Below the pieces are notes generated by a model that ran no database searches, was not told where the DNA came from, and worked only from the letters and a program-made list of their open reading frames with translations. A stretch of 64,000 nucleotides of DNA from Ixodes scapularis (Eukaryota > Arthropoda > Arachnida > Ixodida > Ixodidae), in assembly GCF_016920785.2 (NCBI RefSeq), contig NW_024609836.1, positions 12,058,018 to 12,122,017 on the forward strand. Reading direction: 5' to 3'. Of the stretch, positions 10,364 through 21,377 are shown one piece after another. Numbering within the stretch: the stretch's first letter is position 1; the number at the start of each line of letters is the position of its first letter. Both the position numbers and the translations under genes were made by a program.

Positions 10364-13300
10364 TTAGACCTCAACGCGACTCATGAAGTCCGCTCCAACA
10401 TTATCAGATCCCTTGATATATTCTACGTGGAAGTTCTGGTCTTGCAGCCCCAGACTCCATCGCATCACGCGACTGTTAGCATGCTTCGCCCTGTTCAGAA
10501 ATTCCAACGGTCGGTGATCGGTCTGAATTCAAAATTTCCGGCCATGTAGAAACAGCCTAAATCTCTCGACGGCCCATACAATTGCCAAGCATTCTTTTTC
10601 TATGGTGGCATAATTCCTCTCTGGTTTGCTCAGCCTCCTGCTAGCATATGCCACCGGGTGTAACAAGCCTTCGTTTTCCTGCAGCAATACCGCACCCAAA
10701 CACGCATCAGACGCATCTGTACGTAAAACAAACTCCTTTTCGGGATCAGGTGCCAGTAAGATAGGCGACCGCGACAAGCACCTCTTCAACTCCTCAAATG
10801 CCTCCTCCTGGTCTTCACCCCACTCGACTTCATTTCGTGCTCCTTTCCTCGTGAGTTCCGCCAGTGGACCAGCAAGATCCGCGTAATTTGGTACAAACTC
10901 GCGGTAGTACCCAGATAATCCAAGAAATGACCTGACTTGGCGTTTCGTCACTGGTCGCGGTGCATCTTGAATCCTTTCAAGGATCTCCGCGTTGGGCGCG
11001 ATCCGTCCTCCTCCTAGCTCGTGCCCGAGGAAGACCGTCTCGGTGAACCCCACCTCACACTTCTTTGGTCGCGCTGTGATGTTAGCGGCTTGCAGACGAT
11101 CGAAAACTGTTCTCAGAGTTTCCATGTGCTGTGCCCATGAGTCTGACGCTATCAGGATGTCATCAATATAGTGATGAGCGTCAGCGATTCCACCAAGTAG
11201 CTTCCTCATCAGTCTTGTAAAGATAGCCGAGGCAGTCTTAAGCCCGAACGGCATAAACCTGAATTGGTAGTGTCCACTTCCTGAAGAGAATGCAGTTTTC
11301 TCTTTGGCCGACTCCTCCAACGGGATTTGCCAGTATCCCCTCGATAAGTCTAATTTTGAAAAGAACCTCTTTCGTCCCACGTTAGCAAAAGTGACATCAA
11401 TCCTTGGGATAGGCTCCGCGTCTACCTTCAGCACGTCATTCAATCTTCGATAATCCACGCAAAATCTATTAGACCCGTCTTTCTTTTTAACGATCACGAC
11501 CGGTGCATTATAGGGTGACGTACACCGTTCGATGACTCCCAGTTGTAGCATCTCCGAGATCTCCTCTTCTACTACGTCTTGGACCGCAAAGGGCAACGCA
11601 TATTGTCTCACACGGACTGGTTCCTCAGTGGTCAGTTTCAAGTCACACGTTACCAAGTTGGTCTGGCCGGGTCGATCTGAAAACACCGACTGGTATTGTC
11701 CAATCAACCTCCATACCTCGTCCTTTTCCTTGTCCTGCAAGTCCTCGTTGACGACGACATCTTTCCAAGACTGTTCTGTAGTGTTTCTTTCGGAAAGAGT
11801 CTTCTCGCTGAAGTCTTGCGTGGCCGCGCCGCAACTTGGCCGATTCATCCCGTACTCCAGCCTTTCTTCATATTTTTTTAACATATTCACGTGGAATACT
11901 TTCTTTCTTCCGCCCACATCAAGCTCGTAGTCGACTTCATTTCTCTTACTTGAGACTTCAAAGGGTCCCTTCCATTGCATGATCAGTTTATTGTGATCGC
12001 TTGGAAGCAGGATGAGAACCAAGTCCCCTGGTCTCAGTTGGCGGGTGACGGTCTTCTTGTCGTAGTATTTTTTGTACTTGCCCTTGGCTTCTTCCAAACA
12101 ATGGTGAGCCAACTCGCATGTCCCTTCCAGTTTATTTCTCAATTCTAGGACATGGGTGTAGGTCGTCTTGAGGTCAGCTTTAAGAGACTCGTTGGACCAT
12201 ATCTCCTTGAGGATGGCCAAAGGTCCGCGCACCTTCCTCCCATAGAGCAACTCAAAAGGTGAGAACTTCAAGCTTGCTTGCGGGACTTCTCTGTAGGCAA
12301 ACAGCAATGCCGGAAGGTACCTATCCCAGTCTTTGGGCCTTTCCTGACACATTCGTTTCATCATCTGTTTGATGGTTCCGTTAAATCTCTCAACAAGTCC
12401 ATTCGCCATCGGGTGGTACGGGGTGGTCAGTAGACGCTTCACCGAAAGAAGTTTGCTCACCTCCTTCATGAGATCTGAGGTGAAGCAGGAGCCTCGATCG
12501 CTAAGGGCCTCTGATGGAATGCCGTACCTGGCAAACATCTCTAAGAGCGCTTCTGCCACTTGCTCTGTCCCAATGTTCCTCAAGGGGACAGCGTCCGGGT
12601 ACCTTGTGGCCATGTCCACCATCGTCAAAATATATCGGTTGCCCGAACTTGCTGTTGGTCTAATTGGCCCGATGATGTCGACTGCCACTCGCTTGAATGG
12701 TGTGTCGATTGTAGGCATGGTCCCCAGAGGTGCTTTGCCCACTCTTCCTTTTGGCACTGTTCGTTGGCAGACGTCGCATGAGCGAACATACCGCTTGATG
12801 TCGCTCTGAATTCCGGGCCAGAAGAACTCTTCTGTCGCCAATGCAAGCGTATTCTTCACACCTTGATGTCCAGACATGATGCCATCGTGTGCCATTGACA
12901 ACACAGTTGGCCTGTATCTCGTTCGGAGCACTAATTGCTCAATGCTTCTCCCAGTGGCGAACACGCAGCTTCGGAAAAGCAAGTTGTTTCGAATCACCAT
13001 GTCATATCTTGTCCGGCATTTGTGTTTCTTTATCACTTTTCCTACGTTGTCGAAGCACTTCTTCAGGGATGGGTCATTCCTCTGCTCCTTCGAGAGCTCC
13101 TCTGCTGTCGTTTCAAGGATTGGAACCTGTGGTACGTTCAAGGGTGCCTGTCCTCTATTGCTACCGTTCTTCGCCTGTCCAAGTCCGGCGACGTTGACAT
13201 GTAGCATTGTAGAGTGGTTACTTGGAACGTGTCGTGATGAATCAGCTCTGTTCTTCTCGATTCTCTGCTCTTCCATGTCCTCGCAACCCAGATGCTCGGT

Positions 13301-14827
13301 CCGCGGTGGAATTTCGGTGCTGCTCTGTTGGTCGCACTTCCAGGCCGGGTCCGGCTCGTGTGCCTCTCTTGCCTGGGGGATGTTGCCGAGAACTAAATCG
13401 TACAGTGGGTTGTCAATACATTTTGCGATAACTTTTCCAACGAAGAAAGGTGTATCAACAAAGATCTCAGCCTCTGGTAGGTATTTTACGGTTCGGTCAA
13501 GCAAAAATACAGGGCTCGATTTGCCAGTGTAGCACTCGACAGGGACTAGGCTCTTTTTCACAACTACGGTATTACAGCCAGTGTCCCGCAGCACTGTTAC
13601 CTTCTGTTCCCCAACACGACCTTCAACTACAGGCATGTTATCCACCAAGAACTTGGGTGCTCGTCCAACAGCCGCATTTACAACTGGGATCCTACCTCCA
13701 TTCTTGAGGGTTATGTAGGAATCGTCCGGTTCCCCTTGCCTTTCATCCGATGCTGTCCATAGGCAAGAAACTTGGGTCTTATCCCCAGACCTCAGGTTGC
13801 ATCTTTCAGCTTTATTCAGCTTCCCACAGTGCCAACACGTAGGTGGTCTAGAGTATTTGCTTCGACTCTGGCAGTTCTCTGCCTTGTGCCCTATCTTGTT
13901 ACACAAGAAACATCGGAGAGTTCTCCTTACATCCTCCTTGAGCGCGTTACCGGATGTCCTCATGCTGGCATTAAACTCACGTTCGTCTCCTTTCGCTTTT
14001 TCATAGCTCGGTTGAACTTGCGCCTCTAAAAATACGTCAGCCTTTCCTGCCAGATCGTCTAGCGTCGTGCAGTCCCTTTCTTTCAAGAAAACGGTTAGCT
14101 TGCTGGAACATGTTTTAATAAACTGTTCGATGAGCATCGCCTCGCGTAGCGCCACGAAGCTCTTCTCCACCTCAGCAACTTCCAACCATCTATCAAAATA
14201 TCCGGCCAACCTCGCCGCAAACTGTCGTCTAGTTTCTCCGTCTCCCGGTTTCGCATCACGAAATTTCTCACGATAACCTTCTTTGGTATATCGGAACCTC
14301 TGCAGCAGCGCGAGCTTCACCTTGGTGTAATCCATCGCGTCCGCAGGAGTCATGCGACCAACAACGCTCAATGCCTCTCCTGTTAGGCATAAACTCAGGG
14401 TGGTTGCCCACTTCTCTTGTGGCCATTCTAGACCTGTCGCTGTACGCTCAAATCTTTGCAAATAAGCGTCGAGGTCGTCGCGCTTCTCGTTGTATTGCGG
14501 AATAAGCTTATGAGGGCTTGCCCGATGACTTGGTCCAGCTGAATTACTTCGGTCCCCCTCGTCTCGTGCCACGCGAGTTTCTCTTTCCTGAGCCGCGATT
14601 CGCAATTCTAACATCTCGCGTTCTTTGTCTAGTCTGATGGCTTCGGCCTGGCATGCGCGTTCTCTCGCTTGTTGTTCTTCTTTTGCCGCCTCGCGCGCCT
14701 GTGCTCGCTCTTCTCTCAAATAGTTCTTTTCTCGCTCGACCCAGTTCCTGAGCTCTTCACCAACATACCCCAGCTCTTTTCCGGCCCCCATCAGCTTCTC
14801 AGTTTCTACAATCCCGGAACTAGCCAA
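10364..14827 (-). pseudogene. Gmr1-like gag-pol polyprotein, interrupted by one UGA in RNase H
   Basis: A single frame runs from ATG (14825-14827) for 1,432 residues to a UGA at 10529-10531. The same frame then continues about 54 codons to a UAA at 10364-10366. Domains in order, by residue: a Glu/Arg-rich coiled coil (about 27-95); a capsid region (about 105-270) resembling the SCAN domain; a CCHC knuckle (306-319) followed by a second, incomplete one; a protease DTG (415-417); integrase HHCC zinc site (H647, H654, C684, C687) with catalytic D717, D777, E813 (35 residues between the last two); a GPY/F-like segment (about 931-957); RT with YIDD at 1220-1223; RNase H starting at D1371. The UGA falls just before the conserved TDH motif, so a product ending there lacks the last part of RNase H. 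A point nonsense mutation is the simplest reading. The frame is otherwise intact, and the frameshift between gag and pol seen in many elements is absent. I picked the first ATG downstream of the primer-binding site. Confidence 0.92.
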
Positions 14828-14877
14828 GACAGTGCTCCCGCTCTCCCAAACAAGCGTGATGTAATAAGTGGGCTAAT

Positions 14878-14895
14878 ATCCTGGCAAGCTCGCCA
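14878..14895 (-). promoter_or_regulatory. Primer-binding site of the LTR element
   Basis: On the minus strand, one base after the 5' LTR, TGGCGAGCTTGCCAGGAT begins with TGG, complementary to a tRNA CCA end. The next bases fit a discriminator, a 7-base acceptor strand and a T-stem. Which tRNA is used cannot be read from the window. Confidence 0.65.
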
Positions 14896-14896
14896 T

Positions 14897-15453
14897 TGTC
14901 ACCGCCCGTTGGCAGAAGAGGAAGACAAAGACCATGAGAGTTTCGGGAATGAGAAATACGTCATATTATTTAAGCGAGAGGAAGAACTATAATGAGAAAG
15001 AAAGATAAAAGTAAACCATCAGAAAAGAAAGAGAGAATTACCAAAAAAAAAGAGTACAATAAAGAAATCTCTACACGCGTCTCAACACTAATCAAAGTTC
15101 CGTCAAGTCATAGACACATCAGGTGAATCTCGCTCATGAGTCCTCCGTGGCCTGTCCTCGTGAAGGCGGTTGTCTTCGCCTCGATGGTTGGAGGTCATAG
15201 TGCAGACTTGGCCGGGAGCTGTGCATGGCAGTCCCAGATGTCGGAGTCCGGCGAAGGTTCCGTCGACCAGACCGCTAGACTCAGCGTTCCGCTGACCGTG
15301 GCAGCTCTTGAGCGATCTGCAGGCCGACCGTCGCGGTCCGTGCTTCGCTTCCAATTGCCTGCTCGGTCGCGCGCTCCCCACCTCGTTCTCTTCCAAATCT
15401 TCTTCGTCTTCGATCGCGGTCGCGGCGCAATCATTGTCATGAGGATCGTGACA
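14897..15453 (-). repeat. 5' LTR of the Gmr1-like element
   Basis: This 557-bp LTR is bounded by TGTCAC and GTGACA and followed by the target duplication GAGTC. It matches the split LTR on the left at more than 99 percent by eye. It should carry the promoter driving minus-strand transcription of the polyprotein. Confidence 0.93.
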
Positions 15454-15879
15454 GAGTCCTAGATCGGACAATAGCTCTCTGAAAAACTGGAAGGTATGCC
15501 GAAGAATCATGAAGTACTGTTTCAGCTCATATTGTCCATGATAGTATGCGTCAATATATTACACCAATAATTTGGCATCTGAGAAATATATAACATGTAA
15601 TACATAGGGGTAAGTATTTCAAACACCAGAGGGGAGCTCATCTATTAACTGGAGAACATATGCAGAAACCAAGCACAAACCAGCCTAAGGTATGAGGTCA
15701 CTATTTAAAGCAAAAATGGTGAGTGAATTTATGTGGCATTTGCAGTCAGATGATGCATCTGTAAATAAACATGGCATATACTCACAAGAAGCTGCCGGGA
15801 GCGGAGACAGTGATGGCAAACAACACAGTGTCAGAAGTTCAACTAGCTGACCTGAATTGAGAATGGTGAGTGATAAGCG

Positions 15880-17590
15880 ATGGCAAGCGCCAAATCATTT
15901 CAGTGGCAACCGTCCGAGGAATTTGACTTTACAAGTCTGGATGAATGGCCGCAATGGAAGTGGAGAATCGAACTCTTCTGTGTCAATAGTGGCCTCTCCA
16001 TTAAACCTAAGTCAGAAAAGGTGAGTGCCTTAATCTACTTTACGGTGGACACAGCAGACAACCTCTTCCTATAGTTGAATTTAACTTCAGTCAAGGTGGC
16101 AAAGTATATATAAAATACCTTTCAACATTCGAACAACACTTTATAGCTTGTTGTCGCATTACCTATAAAAAAGCAAACTTTCACGAAAGAATCCAGCGAG
16201 AAGCGGAAGGCATCCAAGAGTTCATCACGGAACTTCATAGCCTTGTGAAACCTTGCTAACTTAAAGTGTTACACGAAGAGATGATTAGAGACCATGTTGT
16301 AGTCAGAGTCCAAAAACTACCAGCTATCAGAAACTGTGCAACTAGACCCGGAACTCACTCCGGAGAAAACTATGTGCCTGGTCAAACAGTCAGAAGCTGT
16401 AAAGAAACAGTAAGCTACTCTACGCATTTCCAGAGGCGGAGGCTGCATTTGCATTTCTTGGCACAGTGCCATAGTCGGTGCTCTATTGCATGCAAGGACA
16501 GCAATGGAGAGTCAAGATCATCAACGTCTGAGATGTTCCTATAACACCCAAAACCGACACGGGTGCTGGCATCTCCACAACTCCTGACAGCATGCAAGAA
16601 CTTTTTCAAGAGTGTTCCACTACAAAATTCCAAAGTCCTGCAGGCTTCAAGTCACAAGGTCTTAACTGTTAATGGCATCATGATTGAGACCCTTTGCTAT
16701 AGGCACAACAACTTCAGGACTGGTATTTACATTGTAGGACTGGAAGAGCACGTTCTATTGAGAGATGCAAGTGTATAACTAGGCACCATTCAGTGTGTTC
16801 ATCAAGTTGACACCTTACGGATCAGTGCAGTTGACCCAGAAAGAAAATACCCAAAGTTATTTTCTGAACCAAGCAACCGGGCACACAATCAAACTAGGGC
16901 CTGACCCTAAGCTCTAGTCACTGATGAAGCCTCAAAGAGTGGCTCTTCCACTTCTTGATAAAACCAAAATTAAATTTGAGATAGCCAATATGGGAACCGT
17001 GGAGCTCCTTGAAAAGCTCCAAGATGGTGATTGTGAAGAAGCCCAAGGGAGGTGTGAGATTGTGTGGACTTGACCAAACTGAACAAGTTCATCCTCTACC
17101 AAAAGGAGAATGCATTCTTGGACAGCTTGCTGAAACAATGTATTTTACGAAGATGATGTAAATCCCAGATATTGGTAATTCAAGTTTGGTGAAGTCTCCA
17201 GCTTTAACGACTTTTATCACACCCTTCGGAAGGTTCAACTTTAAAACAATCACTTTGCAAATATCACTCGCTTCAGAATTTTCGCAAAATATTGTTTTGA
17301 AGTTTTTGGGCACTCTTGAAGGTGTTATATATGGAACGTGGACAATGTTCTTATCAATGCCAGCACTCAACAAGAGCATTATGATAGACTGCGGCGACCT
17401 CTGAAATAGATTCAAGCAAAAGGAATGACTCTTAAGACAGAGAAGTGTGAATTCAACGTTCAAAAAAAAAGTTCCTATGCCACATCACTGAACATGATGA
17501 AATTAGTCCAGACAATGCCTAACTCAAGGCCATCAATTGACCTGAAGCCTCCTTCAATCTTCAAAAACTGAAGGTTTCTGTGGTAACTCA
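15880..17590 (+). pseudogene. Decayed Ty3/gypsy gag-pol remnant (K02A2.6-like lineage)
   Basis: The first 64 codons from 15880 read like the gag N-terminus of this lineage (FQWQP, FDF, then DEWPQWKWR). Further gag similarity continues in shifted frames through 16430, including the stretch around LHEEMIRDHVVV (about 16265-16310). A retropepsin-like DTGA lies at about 16555. Scattered RT pieces follow: LLDKTK (about 16956), VDLTKLNK (about 17067), TTFITPFGRF (about 17208) and MTLKTEKCEF (about 17430). Stops, frameshifts and internal deletions make it a fossil. No LTRs were recognised, and integrase is not visible. It belongs to a different gypsy branch from the neighbouring Gmr1-like element. 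Confidence 0.75.
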
Positions 17591-17715
17591 CTGTTCTTGC
17601 AGTGTAATACGTAACATGTGCTTTATAAGAACCAACTGCTCTAAAACCATTAAAAATCAAGAATCTTTCTAGTATGTTAATGTACATTTTTAATATCATT
17701 AATGTATATCTTTAA

Positions 17716-18666
17716 TATACATTAATGATCTCTACCTCAACATCTCCTCTTCAATACGTCTGTTCGCCGACGACTGTGTAATTTATTGACCTATTAATTC
17801 AAACCACGATAATCAAATTTTGCAGAATGACCTCGCACTTATAACTCAGTGGTGTCACAAATGGCAAATGACTTTAAACTTTAATAAATGTAAATATCTA
17901 TCATTCACCCGCAGTTCACATGTTTCATCCTTTTGTTATCACCTTTCCACTATCCCAGTAGCTACCTGTTCCCCATATAAATACCTAGGCGTTCACCTGA
18001 CCTCTGATCTGTCATGGACTACTCACATAAATGCTGTCACTGCCGATGCTAACCGTACTCTCGGATTTCTTCGCCGTAACCTGAGACTAGCTGCACCTTC
18101 AGTAAAACTACTAGCTTATACCCCCTTGGTCAGATCTAAACTTGAATTTGCCTCATCCATATGGTCACCATGGCAATCATATCTAACTAACATCCTTGAA
18201 TCGGTTCAAAACAGAGGTCTTCGTTTTATTTACTCTGACTACTCCCCATACACTAGCATATCAGGATTACGCAAATCAGCTAACCTTGACTTACTTTCTT
18301 TACGTCGAAGGATGTCACGTCTCACTCTTCTTCACAAAATCTTTTACCACAACAACCATCTAAAAGATTCTCTACTATCACCTCTCTACCTATTTTCCCT
18401 CGTTTTGACCACTCTTGTAAACTGCGCTCAATTACTTCGTCATCTGTCTCTTATAAAATGTCGACTTTACCATCTGCTATTGACGATTGGAACTCATTAC
18501 CTGACCTCATTGTAAACATGACTGACACTAACAAGTTTGCTGCAGCCGTTAACCTCTTTCTTTCTGAAATACCAGTATAGGTTACAGCGTGTTTTTATTG
18601 TGTTCACTCCCTTGTATAATGCCCCTGGGGTCCTCAAGGAAAATAAATGATGATGATGATGATGAT
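17716..18666 (+). pseudogene. 5'-truncated CR1/L2-type non-LTR retrotransposon, RT C-terminal part
   Basis: The sequence enters in the RT catalytic core (INDLY, then RLFADDCVIY near 17755-17790) and runs through the thumb and C-terminal region. Hallmarks are a KYLGVHLTSDLSW motif near 17980 and the LRRR-rich tail near 18300. A stop interrupts after the FADD motif, and later frameshifts occur. The 3' end is a short (GAT)n run at 18648-18666, a simple-repeat tail expected for this superfamily. 5' truncation through incomplete reverse transcription explains the missing endonuclease and ORF1. Confidence 0.85.
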
Positions 18667-18718
18667 ATCTGTTTTGCATATAAATGAAAGCCGTTTACAA
18701 CTCCCTGTAACACCGAAT

Positions 18719-19832
18719 TGGAGCGCAGCTCTTGAGGAGGAGGAGGAGGGATGGGTACTGAGGGTTACCTGTTCTCGGGGCGGGGGGGGGGGGGGTCATG
18801 TGACCTTGGGGGGTCACTTGACCCCCCAGAAAAATTTTTCCGCTAGATTGAGCGGGGAATTTTTTCCGCTAGATTGAGCGGGGAAATTTTTCCGCTAGGT
18901 TTAAAGGGGAAATTTTTCCGCCAGTCAGCGCGGAATTTTTTCCGCTAAATCTAGCGGGGAAAGTTTTCCGCTAGATTTAGCGCGGAATTTTTTCCGCTAG
19001 ATTTAGCGGCGAAATTTGTCCGCTAGATTTAGCGGATTAATTTTTTCGCTAGATTTAGCGGGGCATTTTTCCCGCTAGATTTAGCGGAGAAATTTTTCCG
19101 CTACATTTAGTGGAGACATTTTTCCGCTAGATTTAGCGGGAAAAGTTTTCCGCTAGATTTAGCGGGGAAGTTTTTCCGCTAGATTTAGCGGGGAAAATTT
19201 TTCCGCTAGATTTAGCGGGGAAATTTTTTCCGCTAAATCTAGCGGGGAAATTTTTCCGCTAGATTTAGCGGGGAAATTTTTCCGCTAGATTTAGCGGTGA
19301 AAATTTTCCGCTAGATTTAGCGGGGAATATTTTCCGATAGATGTAGCGGGAAATATTTTCCGATAGATTTAGCGGGAAACTTTTTCCGCTAGATTTAGCG
19401 GGGAACTTCTTCCGCTAGATTTAGCGGGGAATTTTTCCCCCTAGATTTTTCCGCTAGATTTAGCGGAGAAATTTTTCCGCTAGATTTAGCGGGGAAATTT
19501 TCCCGCTAGATTTAGCGGGGAATATTTTCTGCTAGATTTAGCGGGGAATTTTTCCCGCTAGATTTTTCCGCTCGATTTAGCGGAGAAATTTTTCCGCTAG
19601 ATTTAGCGGGGAAATTTTTCCGCTAGATTTAGCGGGGAATTTTTTCCGCTAAATCTAGCAGGGAAAATATTTACGCTAGATTTAGTGGAGACATTTTTCA
19701 GCTAAATCTAGCGGGGAAATTTTTCCGCTAGATTTAGCGGGGGAATTTACCCATAATGCATCGCGCGGTTACGCCGACGGCGACGCCGACGCCGCTCAAG
19801 CCGGAAACGGGCCCCTAAGAGCTGCGCTCTAA
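18719..19832. mobile_element. Inverted-repeat-flanked element carrying a hairpin satellite
   Basis: Near 18719-18737 the sequence is TGGAGCGCAGCTCTTGAGG. Near 19814-19832 it is the imperfect reverse complement, CCTAAGAGCTGCGCTCTAA. Between them are G/C-rich spacers, a long tandem array and a (GACGCC)-rich stretch at 19770-19795. This suggests a non-autonomous element with short terminal inverted repeats. I could not define a target duplication. The closing GC-rich part matches my memory of a common tick repeat, which I cannot confirm. Confidence 0.55.
18828..19745. repeat. Tandem array of about 35 hairpin-forming 26-bp units
   Basis: The unit is GGGGAAATTTTTCCGCTAGA followed by TTTAGC. It contains the 16-bp near-palindrome CCGCTAGATTTAGCGG, a 6-bp stem with a GATT loop, and some copies hold it in the flipped form CCGCTAAATCTAGCGG. 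Unit length varies from about 24 to 28 bp through changes in the A/T and G runs, and single-base variants are spread along the array. No frame stays open on either strand. The array is directly visible; any function is unknown. Confidence 0.95.
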
Positions 19833-21377
19833 AATGGGCTGGAATATAACCACCAAAGTAGAGGTGCATAAAATTGTATCCCTCAAGTTGCTAAGCTAGA
19901 TCAAACAATTTTTTAGCTGCTTGGCCTCACTTTAAAATGATGTCCTTAAAATGCAAAATATTTTTTTTTCAATTTCTGACCTCATACCTTATTTTAAAGG
20001 GCATGGGAAGGAACCACAGGAAAATCATTGGTATCCAGAGCCTAGAAAGGTGTTTCAGTTGCAAAAGCTTATAACAGTTTTAAATGCAGTATAGCTCTTC
20101 ACATAGGTTCATTACCAACAGAGCTCTGATTACCAATATCTGGTGTATTAGACAAATGTTAAAATATTGCTTAGTGGACTTTCTTAATAACACATAGGTG
20201 AGACAAACAATGCTGAGATTAAATGTAACATGAAGAGTATAGTCGAGTAAAAACATTATCATCACCAACAATGGTTTGCTACTCTCGGAGATTTAAATTA
20301 GCAGAAGCAAGTAATGACATTAAAAGTGGTGGAAGCAGTACTGGGTCCTTTCCATTTTTTGTTTGTGCTTATAGCTTTTTCTTGCTTCTGTCTTTTCTTT
20401 CTTGTATGAGCACCATTTGTCCGGTAAATTATGGCACCCCATTAGGTTGTGGAGGTTTCTCCATCCTATCATTGCCAGCCTTTTTTTGTTTTTTGTGAGG
20501 TCTGCTTCCATCACACTTTTTTGCTGGTGACAAAGGTGACACTTTCAAATTTACCCTCTTGTGGCTATCATGCATAGTATTGTCAGATCCAGAAAAGACC
20601 CCTTGATTTACATGTTTCTTAAGGGTCTACAACTGTGTTATGGAAGTACTGCTGGTGTTCTGGGAACAGATCCTCGACTGTGTGGAGGTACTTGAACATT
20701 GAAGCGCAAGCCTCAGCTGGAATTTTTTTGCACGGTGATTGCAGGCTTATTCATTAGTGCTAATAAGATTCTTTACCGTAATGACTGGGAAGTCACTGAT
20801 GAAACTAGATCTTTAACCAAGTCGTAACAAAGAGTGGAGACGAACCTCAAAATGCACTGAGCCAAAAACCGATCAAAGAAGCCACTGTGTTGTGTGGGTA
20901 ACATATGACATTCAGTATTACTCTCTGACGAAGGATATCCAGGAAAAAGCATGCAAACCGTCTCCAAGGGTATCTCATTATGTAGAGAAAATAAAGAACA
21001 ACAGGATGAATGCGGCTATTCTTCATAGCAATCCGTACGACACAGCCATTGTTGGGTACAGCTACCTCCGGCGGATTTCCTGTGAAATGGCTGCCTCAAG
21101 TTTTATCTCAATTGCCACGATGTAACTTTGCTGTGTAGTTGTAAACCATATAACTGATGTAATGACAAAGTCATGTCATAGTAACATACTAAGTTCTTTG
21201 AACCCACGGATGCAACACTGGCGATGAGGTTGGGATCTGTTGTACAAAGAAGAATGCGATCGGGAACATGTATGTAAAGAAGACAAAAAAAAGTACAGAG
21301 CATGAGTGCCATAAAGACAAGTGTTTCAAGTTCCTCTAGGCTTCAAGTCTTTTTCACACACCTCTTGATAATGCGCC
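19833..21377. other. No recognised gene
   Basis: AT-rich sequence with open frames up to 77 codons that match nothing I know. No element ends, tRNA promoters or splice-bounded exons were recognised. Confidence 0.4.

Larger units (their letters stand above)
5992..15453 (-). mobile_element. Gmr1-like Ty3/gypsy LTR retrotransposon, structurally complete, with nested hAT insertion
   Basis: All the landmarks of an LTR element are present. The two LTRs begin TGTCAC and end GTGACA. They are flanked by an identical 5-bp GAGTC (5987-5991 and 15454-15458). Inside are a primer-binding site, a polypurine tract and one long polyprotein frame. Without the nested 3.37-kb insertion and its duplicated 8 bp the element is 6,081 bp. 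The LTRs differ by only about four substitutions and a two-base A-run difference, so insertion was recent on an evolutionary scale. The order gag-PR-IN-RT-RH places integrase before reverse transcriptase. That is the order of Ty1/copia elements and of the Gmr1-like branch of Ty3/gypsy; the RT, the D-D-35-E integrase and the GPY/F-like segment are of gypsy type. One UGA in RNase H makes this copy probably non-autonomous. The element length and terminal signals are direct observations; the clade name is inferred from domain order and remembered motifs. Confidence 0.93.

Noticed and set aside
10529..10531. Selenocysteine or programmed readthrough at the UGA
   Set aside because: No hairpin or conserved context is evident, and it sits within RNase H rather than at a domain boundary; nonsense mutation is simpler. 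Kept only as a test in the findings.
11532..13707. Plus-strand open frames of 60-218 codons opposite the polyprotein
   Set aside because: They are antisense shadows of the gag-pol frame with no domain of their own.
18828..19745. CRISPR-like array
   Set aside because: The units are regular and palindromic, but there are no unique spacers, the repeats abut one another, and the surrounding DNA is eukaryotic with introns and transposons.
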